Shown here piece by piece: positions 43,506 to 51,786 of a DNA stretch of 64,000 nucleotides (the first letter of the stretch is position 1; every line of letters starts with the position of its first letter). The stretch spans positions 248,001 to 312,000 of the forward strand of contig JAWKRB010000006.1 of the NCBI GenBank assembly GCA_041389885.1, written 5' to 3'. The DNA is from JAWKRB01 sp041389885 (GTDB lineage: Bacteria; Myxococcota_A; Polyangia; Polyangiales; Ga0077539). The notes beneath the pieces are model-generated. The model saw nothing but the letters and a program-made list of their open reading frames with translations, did not search any database and was not told the origin of the DNA. The position numbers and the translations under genes were made by a program.

Positions 43506-45949
43506 GACGCCGCCCCCGTGAGCCGGGCCTCGAACTGCTCCTTGTTCTCCGCTCGCATGTAGGCCGTCTCCGCCGTGATGAGCCCGGCGTCCAGCAGGTC
43601 TGCCAGGCTCTGATCGAGCGTCTGCATCCCCTGCGCGCGAGAGATCTGCATCAGGCTCGGGAGCTGGTAGGTCTTGCAGTCGCGAATGAGGGTGCTGACG
43701 TTCATCGAGCCCTTGAGCACCTCGAAGACGGCCACCCGCCCCTTGCCGTCGGCGCGGGGGACGAGCGACTGCGAGACCACGAACTTCAAGCTCTCTGAGA
43801 GCCCCATGCGCACCTGCTGCTGCTCGTCGGGGGGAAAGCTCTCGATGAGCCGGTCGATCGTCGCGACGCAATTGGTGGTGTGCATCGTCGCGATCACGAG
43901 GTGCCCCGTCTCGGCCGCCATGAGCGACATGCGGATCGTCTCGATGTCGCGCATCTCGCCCACCATGATCACGTCGGGGTCCTCGCGGAGCGCCGCGCGC
44001 AGCGCGCGGCTGAAGCTCTCGGTGTTGCGCCCGACCTCGCGCTGATTGACCAGCGACTGCTTCGAGGGGTGCACGAACTCGATGGGGTCCTCGAGCGCGA
44101 TGATGTGGTCGCTCTTGCTCTCGTTCACGAGGTTGATGATCGCCGCGAGGGTCGTGCTCTTGCCGCCGCCCGCGGGGCCCGTCACCAGGATGATCCCCTG
44201 GTGGTAGTCGAGGAGCTGGGTGAGCTGGCCGGGGATGCGGAGGTCGGCGAAGGTCGGCGGGAGGTTCGGGATGCTGCGAAACGACGCGCAGGTGCCCAGC
44301 CGCTGCACGAAGGCGTTCGCGCGGTACCGCCCCACGCCGGGGATGGCGTGGCAGAAGTCGATCTCGCCGTGCTCCTCGAAGGACGCGCGGCGGGTCGGGT
44401 CGAGGATCTCGAGCACCCACTCCCGGGTCGTCTTGGCGTCGAGGGGCGGGTGCTCGACGCGCTCGAGCTGACCGTTGAGCCGAAACCACGGAGGCTCGCC
44501 CACGGTGAGGTGCACGTCCGACGCCCCGCGCTCCCTCGCGTCGGCGAGGAGACGGTCGAGGGGGCGCGAGAGGTCGCCTGAGACCACTGTCGACGTCGCC
44601 GCGTCGAGGCCGGCGCCGGTGTCTCCCTTCGCCCGCAGAATCTCCGCCGCCCGCATGCGCACGTCCTGGCTCGGGTCGCTCTCGACCACCTTGCGGAACA
44701 GCTTCGAGAGCCGCGGGTCGGTCGAGCGCGCGCAGGCCTGGAGCACTTCCATGCGCACCTCCTGCCGGTCGTCGTTGAGCAGCCCCACCAGCGCCCGGAG
44801 CGCCTGCTCCCCGCCGATCACCCCCAGCGCGTCGATGGCCGCCCAGCGCGTGTCCTTGTCGTCGAGCGCCTTCACCAGGTGCGGCGTGACCCGCTCGTCC
44901 TTGAGCTTCGCCAGCGTCTCGCAGGCGGTGATGCGGAGCCACCAGTCCTCGTCGTCGAGGAGCTTCACCACGGGGCCGACGAGCCTCGGGTCCTCGAAGT
45001 GCTCGCAGAGCACCAGCGCCTGCATCCGAATGTCGTCGTCGGGGTGCCCGAGCATCTCCACCGCGGGGCGCAGCACCTCGTCGCCGAAGGTGCGCAGGGT
45101 GTTCAAGATCCGGGTGCGGAGCCAGCCCAGCAGCGTGCGGCAGTGGTGGAGGATCTCCGCGATGACCTCCGAGGGAGAGCCCGTGCTCAGCAGCAGCTCC
45201 ACCGCGGTCCTCCGGATCGAGTCGTCGCCCTCGGAGAGCATCTTGAGCAGCCTCGGGCGAACGCGCGCCGGCATCGCCGCCGCCGCCGCCCGCACGGAGG
45301 TCAGTGCGTGTGAGCGCACCGTCGCGTTGTCGTTCGCGAAGCGGTCGAGCATCACGTCGAGCACCTCTTCAGACGGCGGCAATTGCGCGAGGAGCTCGAT
45401 GACACGCTCGCGCAGCCGGTCCTCGGGGTCGGCTACCAGGCTCATGAGCAGCGGCGCCAGCTGCTCGGGGCTCCGGTCCGCCGCGAGGCGCTGCAGCGCC
45501 GCGACGCGAATCGGCCCGGGGGCCTCGCGAATCGCGCGCTCGGCGAAGGTCGCGCGCGCGTCGCCGCCGAGCTCCAGCGCCACCTCCCAGCCCAGGCGCT
45601 TGCGCATCGCCGAGGCGTCCTTCAGCAGCACCTCGAGGCCCGGACCGACCACCTCGGGGCGAACGCGACCGAGCACCCGCACCGAGAAGGCGCGGGCGGC
45701 GGCGTGCTGCCCCGGCATCTCCCCGAGCAGCGCGGTCACCGCCTTCGCGTCGGCGCGCGACGCGAAGACGGTCGCCGCCGCGTTGCGCACCGTGTTGTCG
45801 CTCATCGAGAGGAGCGGGATCACGTCCGCGGCCCGCACCCCGGCGTCTTCGCGCAGCGAGTCCAGGAGCTGAGCCTTCTCGTCGTCGCTCTTCCACTGCT
45901 GCTGGACGAGCCGTTGCAGCGGCGAGCGTGAGGTGCCGAACAGGGCCAT
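43502..45949 (-). CDS. HEAT-repeat/PilT ATPase fusion protein
   Basis: An 815-residue protein from ATG 45949. Residues about 15-440 are tandem helical HEAT-like repeats (VADPEDRLRERVIELLAQLP, MLGHPDDDIRMQALVLCEHF, WWLRITACETLAKLKDERVT, RWAAIDALGVIGGEQALRAL). Residues about 460-815 form a complete PilT-family ATPase: ARERGASDVHLTVGEPPWFR, Walker A GPAGGGKSTTLAA, EDPIEFVHPSKQSLVNQREV, Asp box VGEMRDIETIRMSLMAAETG, His box LVIATMHTTNC, and the C-terminal RDCKTYQLPSLMQ. The protein is therefore a HEAT-domain/retraction-ATPase hybrid. It is followed, with a 4-bp overlap, by a second PilT-like gene. The HEAT part may dock the motor to a partner. Confidence 0.9.
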   Translation of the reverse strand: MALFGTSRSPLQRLVQQQWKSDDEKAQLLDSLREDAGVRAADVIPLLSMSDNTVRNAAATVFASRADAKAVTALLGEMPGQHAAARAFSVRVLGRVRPEVVGPGLEVLLKDASAMRKRLGWEVALELGGDARATFAERAIREAPGPIRVAALQRLAADRSPEQLAPLLMSLVADPEDRLRERVIELLAQLPPSEEVLDVMLDRFANDNATVRSHALTSVRAAAAAMPARVRPRLLKMLSEGDDSIRRTAVELLLSTGSPSEVIAEILHHCRTLLGWLRTRILNTLRTFGDEVLRPAVEMLGHPDDDIRMQALVLCEHFEDPRLVGPVVKLLDDEDWWLRITACETLAKLKDERVTPHLVKALDDKDTRWAAIDALGVIGGEQALRALVGLLNDDRQEVRMEVLQACARSTDPRLSKLFRKVVESDPSQDVRMRAAEILRAKGDTGAGLDAATSTVVSGDLSRPLDRLLADARERGASDVHLTVGEPPWFRLNGQLERVEHPPLDAKTTREWVLEILDPTRRASFEEHGEIDFCHAIPGVGRYRANAFVQRLGTCASFRSIPNLPPTFADLRIPGQLTQLLDYHQGIILVTGPAGGGKSTTLAAIINLVNESKSDHIIALEDPIEFVHPSKQSLVNQREVGRNTESFSRALRAALREDPDVIMVGEMRDIETIRMSLMAAETGHLVIATMHTTNCVATIDRLIESFPPDEQQQVRMGLSESLKFVVSQSLVPRADGKGRVAVFEVLKGSMNVSTLIRDCKTYQLPSLMQISRAQGMQTLDQSLADLLDAGLITAETAYMRAENKEQFEARLTGAAS

Positions 45950-46037
45950 CGCGGCAGTATCCGTCAGGGGCGCGGCCCAGCGAAAGGCTCTCGCGAAGAC
46001 TTTGCGCGCGCGCCTCGGGGACCTACCCTGCGCGGCG

Positions 46038-47018
46038 ATGAGCACGGGGATGGCCGAGGCGCTGAGCGATTTCGAAACCTACCTCGCTCACGAACAGCGC
46101 GCGTCGCCGCGCACCGTCGAGCACTACCTCCGCGACCTGCGCACGCTGGAGACCTTTCTGCAGCGAGGCCGCGACGTCGCGCCGACCCTCGGCGACGTGA
46201 CCCTGCTCGCGCTGCGCGCCTGGCTCGGCGAGCGCGCGAAGGGGCGCGAGGGATCTACGATCGCGCGAAACGTCGCGAGCGTTCGCGCGCTCTTTCGTTG
46301 GGCGCGCAAGACAGGACGGGCCGAGCAAGACCCCTCGGCCACGCTGCGCTCGCCCAAGCTGCGACGCCCCCTCCCAGATCTGCTGTCGGTCCCCGACGCA
46401 GGGCGCCTGATGGAGACGCCGGGCACCCGCAGGATCGCCCGACCGGAGGGGGTGGTGCTCCGCGCCACGAGGGCGCGGATCGCGTTGCGCGACAAGGCGA
46501 TGCTCGAAGTCGTCTACGGGAGCGGGCTCCGTATCTCCGAGGCGGTGGGGCTCTCGCTGAACGACATCTCGCTCTCGCCCCGCGCCGCGCGGGTGCTGGG
46601 CAAGGGCTCGCAGGAGCGGATCGTTCCTCTCGGTCGCTCCTGCGTCGAGGCCCTCGAGGCCTGGCTCGCGGTGCGCCACGAGATGGTCGACCCCCGTACT
46701 GGCGCCCAGGACCCCGACGCGCTCTTTCTCACCCGCGCGGGGAGGCGAATCACGGTGCGGCAGGTTCAGCTCTCCTTCGCGGCCTACGGAGAGCTCGCCA
46801 CGGGCACCCCCGGGGTGCACCCGCACCAGCTCCGGCACGCCTGCGCCACGCACCTCCTCGACGCCGGGGCCGACCTGCGAGCGATTCAAGAGCTCTTAGG
46901 TCACTCGTCGCTCTCGACCACCCAGCGGTACACCCACGTCTCCATGGACCAGGTCATGAAGGTCTACGACGGCGCCCACCCCCTCGCGCGCTCTGCCGCC
47001 GAGGGCGACGATCAGTAG
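46038..47018 (+). CDS. xerC: Tyrosine recombinase, XerC-like
   Basis: A 326-residue protein from ATG 46038; the frame upstream lies in the gap. An N-terminal SAM-like DNA-binding domain begins LSDFETYLAHEQRASPRTVE and continues to about residue 100. The catalytic domain has the expected residues: Arg in GSGLRISEAVGL, Lys in LGKGSQERIVPL, His-x-x-Arg in HPHQLRHACATHLLDAGADL, second His in LGHSSLSTTQRY, and Tyr in RYTHVS. This is the Xer family that resolves chromosome dimers at dif. No dif-like site is apparent next to the gene. Because Xer recombinases are chromosomal and widely conserved, I favour XerC over an integrase, and no phage or island genes flank it. It ends inside the convergent lipoprotein gene, with a 7-bp overlap. 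Confidence 0.88.
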   Translation: MSTGMAEALSDFETYLAHEQRASPRTVEHYLRDLRTLETFLQRGRDVAPTLGDVTLLALRAWLGERAKGREGSTIARNVASVRALFRWARKTGRAEQDPSATLRSPKLRRPLPDLLSVPDAGRLMETPGTRRIARPEGVVLRATRARIALRDKAMLEVVYGSGLRISEAVGLSLNDISLSPRAARVLGKGSQERIVPLGRSCVEALEAWLAVRHEMVDPRTGAQDPDALFLTRAGRRITVRQVQLSFAAYGELATGTPGVHPHQLRHACATHLLDAGADLRAIQELLGHSSLSTTQRYTHVSMDQVMKVYDGAHPLARSAAEGDDQ

Positions 47019-48295
47019 CCCCGAATCGGGCACGGCCCGAGCGCCACCCGGTGCAGCGTGAGCGACCCGGCCGCGGCGGAGATCAACGCGAGGGTGTCTC
47101 CCCCCACGGTGACCACCGGGCGCCCCGCGCTGCCGTCGTGGTCCTGGACCTCGACGCGGCCTTCCTGCAGGCGCGAGCTCGCGTCGAGGGTGCGCACGCG
47201 CAGCCGCGCCCGGCCCTCTCGCGACACCAGCCACGCGGCGACGACCGAGCCCTCGCCCGCGGGCGCGAGGGCGGGGGTGTCGGCCGACTCGCCCTCCTCC
47301 CGAAGGTCGAGGGCGTCGCCGATCAGGTTGCCCCGCGCCGTCGCCCTGCGAACAAAGACGTGCGACGCGCCCGCGGTGACCTCGCTCCACGCGACGAAGA
47401 AGCCCGAGCCGTCCCAGGCGATGGCGTAGCGACCGCGGGGGTCGATGCCGCCGATGGCATGCGGCGTCAGGCGGTTGAGGGAGCCCAGGGTGTACCCGCG
47501 AGCGTCCATGCGGGCGAACTCCACGCGCAGCACCTCGCTCTGCACGCCGAGCGCGCTGACGCCCCACTGCGACCCCGTCCACACCAGGCCCGTCTCGGCG
47601 AGCGACACGCCGGTCTCAAGCAACATCGCGGGGAACGCCCGGGGCGCGTCGAAGGCGTCGAGCGCCTGCGCGTAGAGCCGCCATCGGCCGACCGAGGTGC
47701 GCGACACCCAGGCGATGCCGAAGCCCTGCGCCGTGCTCTCGATGCGCGGCTGGAGGTCGGTGCGGCGGCGCTCGCGGGTCATGCGCCAGGGGCGCCCCGC
47801 CGCGGTGCCCCGCGCGTCGACGCGGCCCTGGTAGATGTCCTCGGGCTCGCGCAGCCCGCCGCTCCACACGACGACCCAGCTCGTGCCGTTCCAGGTGATC
47901 GCGGGGTCGGCGGCCTGGGTGTGCGTCTCGCTCAGGCGCAGAGGGCTCCCGAGGAGCGCGCCGTTCGCGGCGACCCTCGCGAAGCGCACCATGCGCTCAC
48001 CGTCGACGGTGTCGCCCCAGACCACGCCGAAGTGCGTCCCGCTCCACGCCACCGACACGCCCGCGAGCGCCTCGACGTCGGCGATCGGCGTCGGGGGCGA
48101 GGCCCGCAGCGCGCAGCGTCGGGACGCGTCGAAGCGCGGCGCCGGCGCGTCGACCGCGGGCTCGACGACCCTCCGGTGCGACGCGGGCGCGCGGCGGTCG
48201 CAGCCCGGCCCGGCCGACAGCGTCAGCAGCGCGAGCGCTGCGCACGAGCCGGCGCGGCGGGGGCGGGGGCGGGCCCTGTTGCGTGGTGCGGTCAT
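47012..48295 (-). CDS. Propeller-like lipoprotein, paralogue of the secreted protein at 31149
   Basis: A 427-residue protein from ATG 48295. The N-terminus has basic residues, a hydrophobic run and LTLSAGPGC with a lipobox-like Cys, so it is probably a lipoprotein. The body has blade-like repeats with recurring W.G..(F/W).V.W patterns: WSGTHFGVVWGDTVDG, WNGTSWVVVWSGG, GFGIAWVSRTS, WTGSQWGVSALG, WDGSGFFVAWSEV. The same units occur in the protein at 31149-32570, so they are paralogous. No enzyme motif was found. Its 3' end overlaps xerC by 7 bp on the opposite strand. Confidence 0.72.
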   Translation of the reverse strand: MTAPRNRARPRPRRAGSCAALALLTLSAGPGCDRRAPASHRRVVEPAVDAPAPRFDASRRCALRASPPTPIADVEALAGVSVAWSGTHFGVVWGDTVDGERMVRFARVAANGALLGSPLRLSETHTQAADPAITWNGTSWVVVWSGGLREPEDIYQGRVDARGTAAGRPWRMTRERRRTDLQPRIESTAQGFGIAWVSRTSVGRWRLYAQALDAFDAPRAFPAMLLETGVSLAETGLVWTGSQWGVSALGVQSEVLRVEFARMDARGYTLGSLNRLTPHAIGGIDPRGRYAIAWDGSGFFVAWSEVTAGASHVFVRRATARGNLIGDALDLREEGESADTPALAPAGEGSVVAAWLVSREGRARLRVRTLDASSRLQEGRVEVQDHDGSAGRPVVTVGGDTLALISAAAGSLTLHRVALGPCPIRGY

Positions 48296-48328
48296 CGCGG
48301 CGAACGCCCGTGGTGTATACGATCGCTC

Positions 48329-48676
48329 ATGCCGACGCGTGAACGATATGTGTGGGTGTGCACCAACCGCCGCCCCGATGGTCACCCCAAGGGGTCCTGC
48401 GGCGAGCGCGGCGCCGAGTCGCTGAAGGACGCGCTGAAGATCGCCTGCGCCAAGGCGGGCCTCGCGCCCCGGGTTCGGGTGATGCACTCCGGGTGCATCG
48501 ACCTGTGCGAGCGCGGCGTCGCCGTCGCGGTGATGCCCGACGACGCGCTGCTGGGAGGGGTGACCCTCGACGACGTCCCCGAGCTCGTCACGGCGCTCGC
48601 GGAGGGCGGCGTGCGGGCGTCGGCGGCGATGCGTGGACGCTCGATCCGCGACGAGGACCCGGGCTCGGGGACATGA
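48329..48676 (+). CDS. Thioredoxin-like [2Fe-2S] ferredoxin
   Basis: A 115-residue protein from ATG 48329. Four cysteines lie at residues 11, 24, 56 and 60 (Cys-x12-Cys ... Cys-x3-Cys), the ligand pattern of the thioredoxin-like [2Fe-2S] ferredoxins related to Azotobacter FeSI/Shethna proteins and to NuoE. VWVCTNRRPDGHPKGSC and VMHSGCIDLCERG are the ligand loops. It would carry one electron for an unknown redox partner. The stop overlaps the start of the next lipoprotein gene by 4 bp (ATGA), which may be coupling or accident. It diverges from the propeller-like lipoprotein gene over 33 bp. Confidence 0.85.
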   Translation: MPTRERYVWVCTNRRPDGHPKGSCGERGAESLKDALKIACAKAGLAPRVRVMHSGCIDLCERGVAVAVMPDDALLGGVTLDDVPELVTALAEGGVRASAAMRGRSIRDEDPGSGT

Positions 48677-49506
48677 GGGCCGCGCTCGCCGCCGCGGTGC
48701 TGTTTGGGTGCGCCTCGCGCCCCCTCCCGCGCGCGTCGGAGCCCGCGCCATCGCGGGCGCCGCTCGACGAGGCCGCAGCCCGGCGCGAGCTCACCGCGCT
48801 CGCGACCTCCCTCGTGGGCGAGAGCCCCGCGGCGCGCGCGGCGGCGAGGGAGCTCGGGGTCGCCCTCGAGGACGCCTCCGGCGAGACGAACCTCGCGGGC
48901 GAGCGAGAGGCCGACGACCAGGTGCGCGGCGCGGAGCTCGTGGTGTGCGCCGGGGGCGTCGGCGCCCTGCTCGTGACGACGCGCTGCGGCAACGCGCAGC
49001 TGGTGTCGCTCCGACGCACCGACCGCTGGCGCGTCGCGCGCAGGGTCGCGCTCATCGACGAGGCGAGGCTGGGCGCGTGCCTGCTGAGCGCCGCACGCGC
49101 CGAGCCCGCCGCGGTGATGGGCGCCGCGGCGACGGAGATCCTCGCGGCCTGGAGCGCCGAGCGCGAGGACGGCGACAGCGAGCGCGCGACGGTCTTCGGC
49201 GTGTTTCGCGTCGACGCCGAGGGCGGGCTGGTCGACCTCACCGGGCGCGTGCCCTTCGGGGGGGAGGACGACGCGACCGGCGCCGCGCGCGAAGGGCGCT
49301 GGTTCGTCGACGACGTGCTGCCCCCGCCGAGGGACGTCGTGCTCGAGATCCGACCCGCGCGCCGTGGCGTCGACGGCGTCGCGCTCACCCAGATCGAGCG
49401 CCAGGTCTGGAGGCCCTCGGGGCACAGGCTCGTTCGGGTGCTCGCGGAGTCTACCCCGATGCAGCCCCCCGCGACGTCGTCGACGCGCCTCGCGCCGTCG
49501 CCCTGA
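48673..49506 (+). CDS. Hypothetical lipoprotein
   Basis: A 277-residue protein from ATG 48673, overlapping the ferredoxin stop. The N-terminus MRAALAAAVLFGCASR is a short lipoprotein signal with Cys13. The mature protein is Ala/Arg/Glu-rich. A strand-like pattern appears in the second half (ERATVFGVFRVDAEGGLVDL, FVDDVLPPPRDVVLEIRPA). A pair of Cys (VVCAGGVGALLVTTRCG) may form a disulfide. I recognise no family. The next gene is another lipoprotein, 23 bp away. Confidence 0.65.
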   Translation: MRAALAAAVLFGCASRPLPRASEPAPSRAPLDEAAARRELTALATSLVGESPAARAAARELGVALEDASGETNLAGEREADDQVRGAELVVCAGGVGALLVTTRCGNAQLVSLRRTDRWRVARRVALIDEARLGACLLSAARAEPAAVMGAAATEILAAWSAEREDGDSERATVFGVFRVDAEGGLVDLTGRVPFGGEDDATGAAREGRWFVDDVLPPPRDVVLEIRPARRGVDGVALTQIERQVWRPSGHRLVRVLAESTPMQPPATSSTRLAPSP

Positions 49507-49529
49507 GTTGCTATAAACCCCTGTCGACC

Positions 49530-50429
49530 ATGCGCTTATCTTGGATGTTGATCGCGGGCCTCGCCGCAGGGTGCGCTGAAGAGCGCGCCTCCCCGACCGC
49601 CGACGCCGCGGTCGACGCCGCGGGGCAGCCCGCCTACGACACCGCCGCGGCGGGCGACGTCGCCCCCTCGGAGCCCTGCTCCCTCGGCGGCACGGGTCGC
49701 CTGCGCGTGGCCGTCACCCTCGACCCGCTGCTGATGCGGCGCGCGCCCGAGGTGTGGCTCTCGGCGCGCTGCGGCAGCGACGACCGCGAGCTCCGGGTCG
49801 TGCGGTGGGATCGCTCGCCGTCGATGGTCCTCGATGGCTTCGGCCCCGGCGCGTACTCCGTGGTCGCTTCGTCGTTCATCGCGGCCCCGGCCCGCACCGC
49901 GCGCATCGACCTCGACCCCCGCTCGACCGCGTCGCTCAGCGTCACGCTCCCGGGTGAGCCCGCCGCCCTCGCGGTGGTGCGCGCGGGGGGCGCGGGCGCC
50001 GCCGACGCCGGGCTCGCGCGCCCGGACGGCGCCGTCGTTGAAGGCGACGGCGGGGCGCGCCCGAGCTGGTCGGGGCGCGTGGCCATCGACGGTACGCCCG
50101 GCGCGGCCGCCCTCGGGAGCGTCGAGGTCGACGCCGTGCAGGCCTCCGAGAGCGCCATCGAGCTCCGGGTCGTCGTGCGAAACACCTGCGCGACCTCGGC
50201 GTGCCCGGCGATTGTGCTCGCCGGGGCCGAGGCGCGGGCGCTCCTCGGCGACGTCCCCACGGGCGTGGCGGAGGGTCGCTTCGACCGCCCGCAGATCCTC
50301 GCGGGGGAGTCTTCGGCGCTCGTCGAGCCGATCTCGCTTCGCGGCGCGCTGCCGGGGGCCCAGGGCGCGCTGCACCTCGCGGTCTACGGCGTCGTGCGGG
50401 CGCCCGGAGCCGCGGCGATGCGACCCTGA
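49530..50429 (+). CDS. Hypothetical lipoprotein, Ala/Asp-rich
   Basis: A 299-residue protein from ATG 49530. Start MRLSWMLIAGLAAGCAEE gives a lipobox with Cys15. An acidic Ala/Asp-rich linker (ASPTADAAVDAAGQPAYDTA) tethers a beta-rich domain that contains GTGRLRVAVTLDPLLMRRAP and a later Ig-like region with a Cys pair (RNTCATSACPAIVLAGAEAR). This Asp/Ala linker is typical of myxobacterial surface lipoproteins. No enzymatic function is visible. A TATAAA at 49512-49517 lies upstream, but no matching -35 was found. hemL begins 57 bp later. Confidence 0.65.
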   Translation: MRLSWMLIAGLAAGCAEERASPTADAAVDAAGQPAYDTAAAGDVAPSEPCSLGGTGRLRVAVTLDPLLMRRAPEVWLSARCGSDDRELRVVRWDRSPSMVLDGFGPGAYSVVASSFIAAPARTARIDLDPRSTASLSVTLPGEPAALAVVRAGGAGAADAGLARPDGAVVEGDGGARPSWSGRVAIDGTPGAAALGSVEVDAVQASESAIELRVVVRNTCATSACPAIVLAGAEARALLGDVPTGVAEGRFDRPQILAGESSALVEPISLRGALPGAQGALHLAVYGVVRAPGAAAMRP

Positions 50430-50486
50430 ACGCCGCCGTCGCGCGGCGTGGACGCGCGGGGCCCCGTGCGCAATGATGCGCGCGAA

Positions 50487-51773
50487 ATGGCAGATGAAAT
50501 TTCCCGATCCCTTCACGCGCGAGCGGTCCAGAGAATCCCCGGAGGGGTGAACTCCCCGGTGAGGGCCTTCAGGGCCGTCGGCGGCGAGCCGATCTACATC
50601 CAGCGCGCCGAGGGGGCGCACCTCATCGGCGCCGACGGCGCGCGCTACATCGACTACGTGGGCTCCTGGGGCCCGATGCTCCTCGGCCACGCCCGCGCCG
50701 AGGTCGTTCGCGCGATCTGCGACGCGGCCGCGTCGGGCACCAGCTTCGGCGCGCCTACGGAGCGAGAGGTGGTCTTCGCCGAGCGGCTCTGCGAGATGAT
50801 CCCCTCGCTGGAGATGGTGCGGCTGTGCTCCAGCGGCACCGAGGCGTGCATGAGCGCGATGCGCCTGGCGCGCGGGGCCACGGGGCGGGAGAAGATCTTG
50901 AAGTTCGAGGGCTGCTACCACGGCCACGCGGACTTTCTCCTCGTGAAGGCGGGCAGCGGCGCGGCGACCTTCGGGGTGCCCGACAGCGCGGGCGTCCCCG
51001 CGGATGTCGCGCGGCACACCCTCACCGCGCGCTACAACGACCTCGCGGCGGTCGACGCGCTGCTCGCCGAGCACGGCGCCGACCTCGCCGCGATCATGCT
51101 CGAGCCCGTGGTCGGGAACATGGGCTGCGTGCCCCCGGCCCCTGGCTTTCTCGAGGGGCTCGCGGAGCGCTGCCGTCGCGTCGGCGCGCTGCTGGTCTTC
51201 GACGAGGTGATGACCGGCTTTCGAGTCGCGCGCGGCGGCGCGCAGGCGCGCTACGGCGTGCGGCCCGACCTCACGACCCTCGGCAAGATCGTGGGCGGGG
51301 GGATGCCCCTCGCGGCCTTCGGCGGTCGGCGCGACGTGATGCAGCACCTCGCGCCCGTCGGCCCGGTCTACCAGGCGGGCACGCTGTCGGGGAACCCGGT
51401 GGCCACGGCCGCGGGGCTGAAGACGCTGGAGCTCTTGTCGGAGGACGCGGAGCTCTACGACCGCTTGGAGCGCACCGGCGCCGCGCTCGAGGAGGGGCTC
51501 CGGGCCGAGGCGAAGCGCGCGGGGGTGAAGGTCACCGTGCAGCGCGTGGGCGCCATGTGGACGGTGTTCTTCGGCGTCGATCAGGTCACCGACTGGGACA
51601 GCGCGCGCCGCGCCGACAGCGCCGCCTTCGGGCGATTTCACCAGGCGATGCTGGCGCGGGGCGTCTACCTCCCGCCGTCGCAGTTCGAGGCCGCGTTCCA
51701 CGGCGCGCTGCACGACGAGGTCCTCGTCGAGCAGACGCTGCGCGCGGCGCGCGAGTCGTTCGCGCAGGTCTGA
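50487..51773 (+). CDS. hemL: Glutamate-1-semialdehyde 2,1-aminomutase
   Basis: A 428-residue PLP enzyme using ATG 50487 (MADEISRSLHARA); the start at 50448 adds non-conserved residues. It converts glutamate-1-semialdehyde to 5-aminolevulinate in the C5 heme pathway. Motifs: RIPGGVNSPVRAFRAVGGEP at the N-terminus, CSSGTEACMSAMRLARGATG, CYHGHADFLLVKAGSGAATF, VFDEVMTGFRVARGGAQ, and the PLP Lys in TTLGKIVGGGMPLAAFGG. Length matches HemL. It stands between the lipoproteins and the UbiB-like gene; a 13-bp gap to the latter suggests co-transcription. Confidence 0.96.
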   Translation: MADEISRSLHARAVQRIPGGVNSPVRAFRAVGGEPIYIQRAEGAHLIGADGARYIDYVGSWGPMLLGHARAEVVRAICDAAASGTSFGAPTEREVVFAERLCEMIPSLEMVRLCSSGTEACMSAMRLARGATGREKILKFEGCYHGHADFLLVKAGSGAATFGVPDSAGVPADVARHTLTARYNDLAAVDALLAEHGADLAAIMLEPVVGNMGCVPPAPGFLEGLAERCRRVGALLVFDEVMTGFRVARGGAQARYGVRPDLTTLGKIVGGGMPLAAFGGRRDVMQHLAPVGPVYQAGTLSGNPVATAAGLKTLELLSEDAELYDRLERTGAALEEGLRAEAKRAGVKVTVQRVGAMWTVFFGVDQVTDWDSARRADSAAFGRFHQAMLARGVYLPPSQFEAAFHGALHDEVLVEQTLRAARESFAQV

Positions 51774-51786
51774 GCGAGCCCGAGCG

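Noticed and set aside
46038..47018. Mobile-element integrase
   Set aside because: The gene matches the chromosomal XerC type and no att site, tRNA or phage gene flanks it.
49512..49517. TATAAA box before a lipoprotein gene
   Set aside because: No -35 element at suitable distance and it lies in the short gap between same-strand genes, so it is not reported as a promoter.
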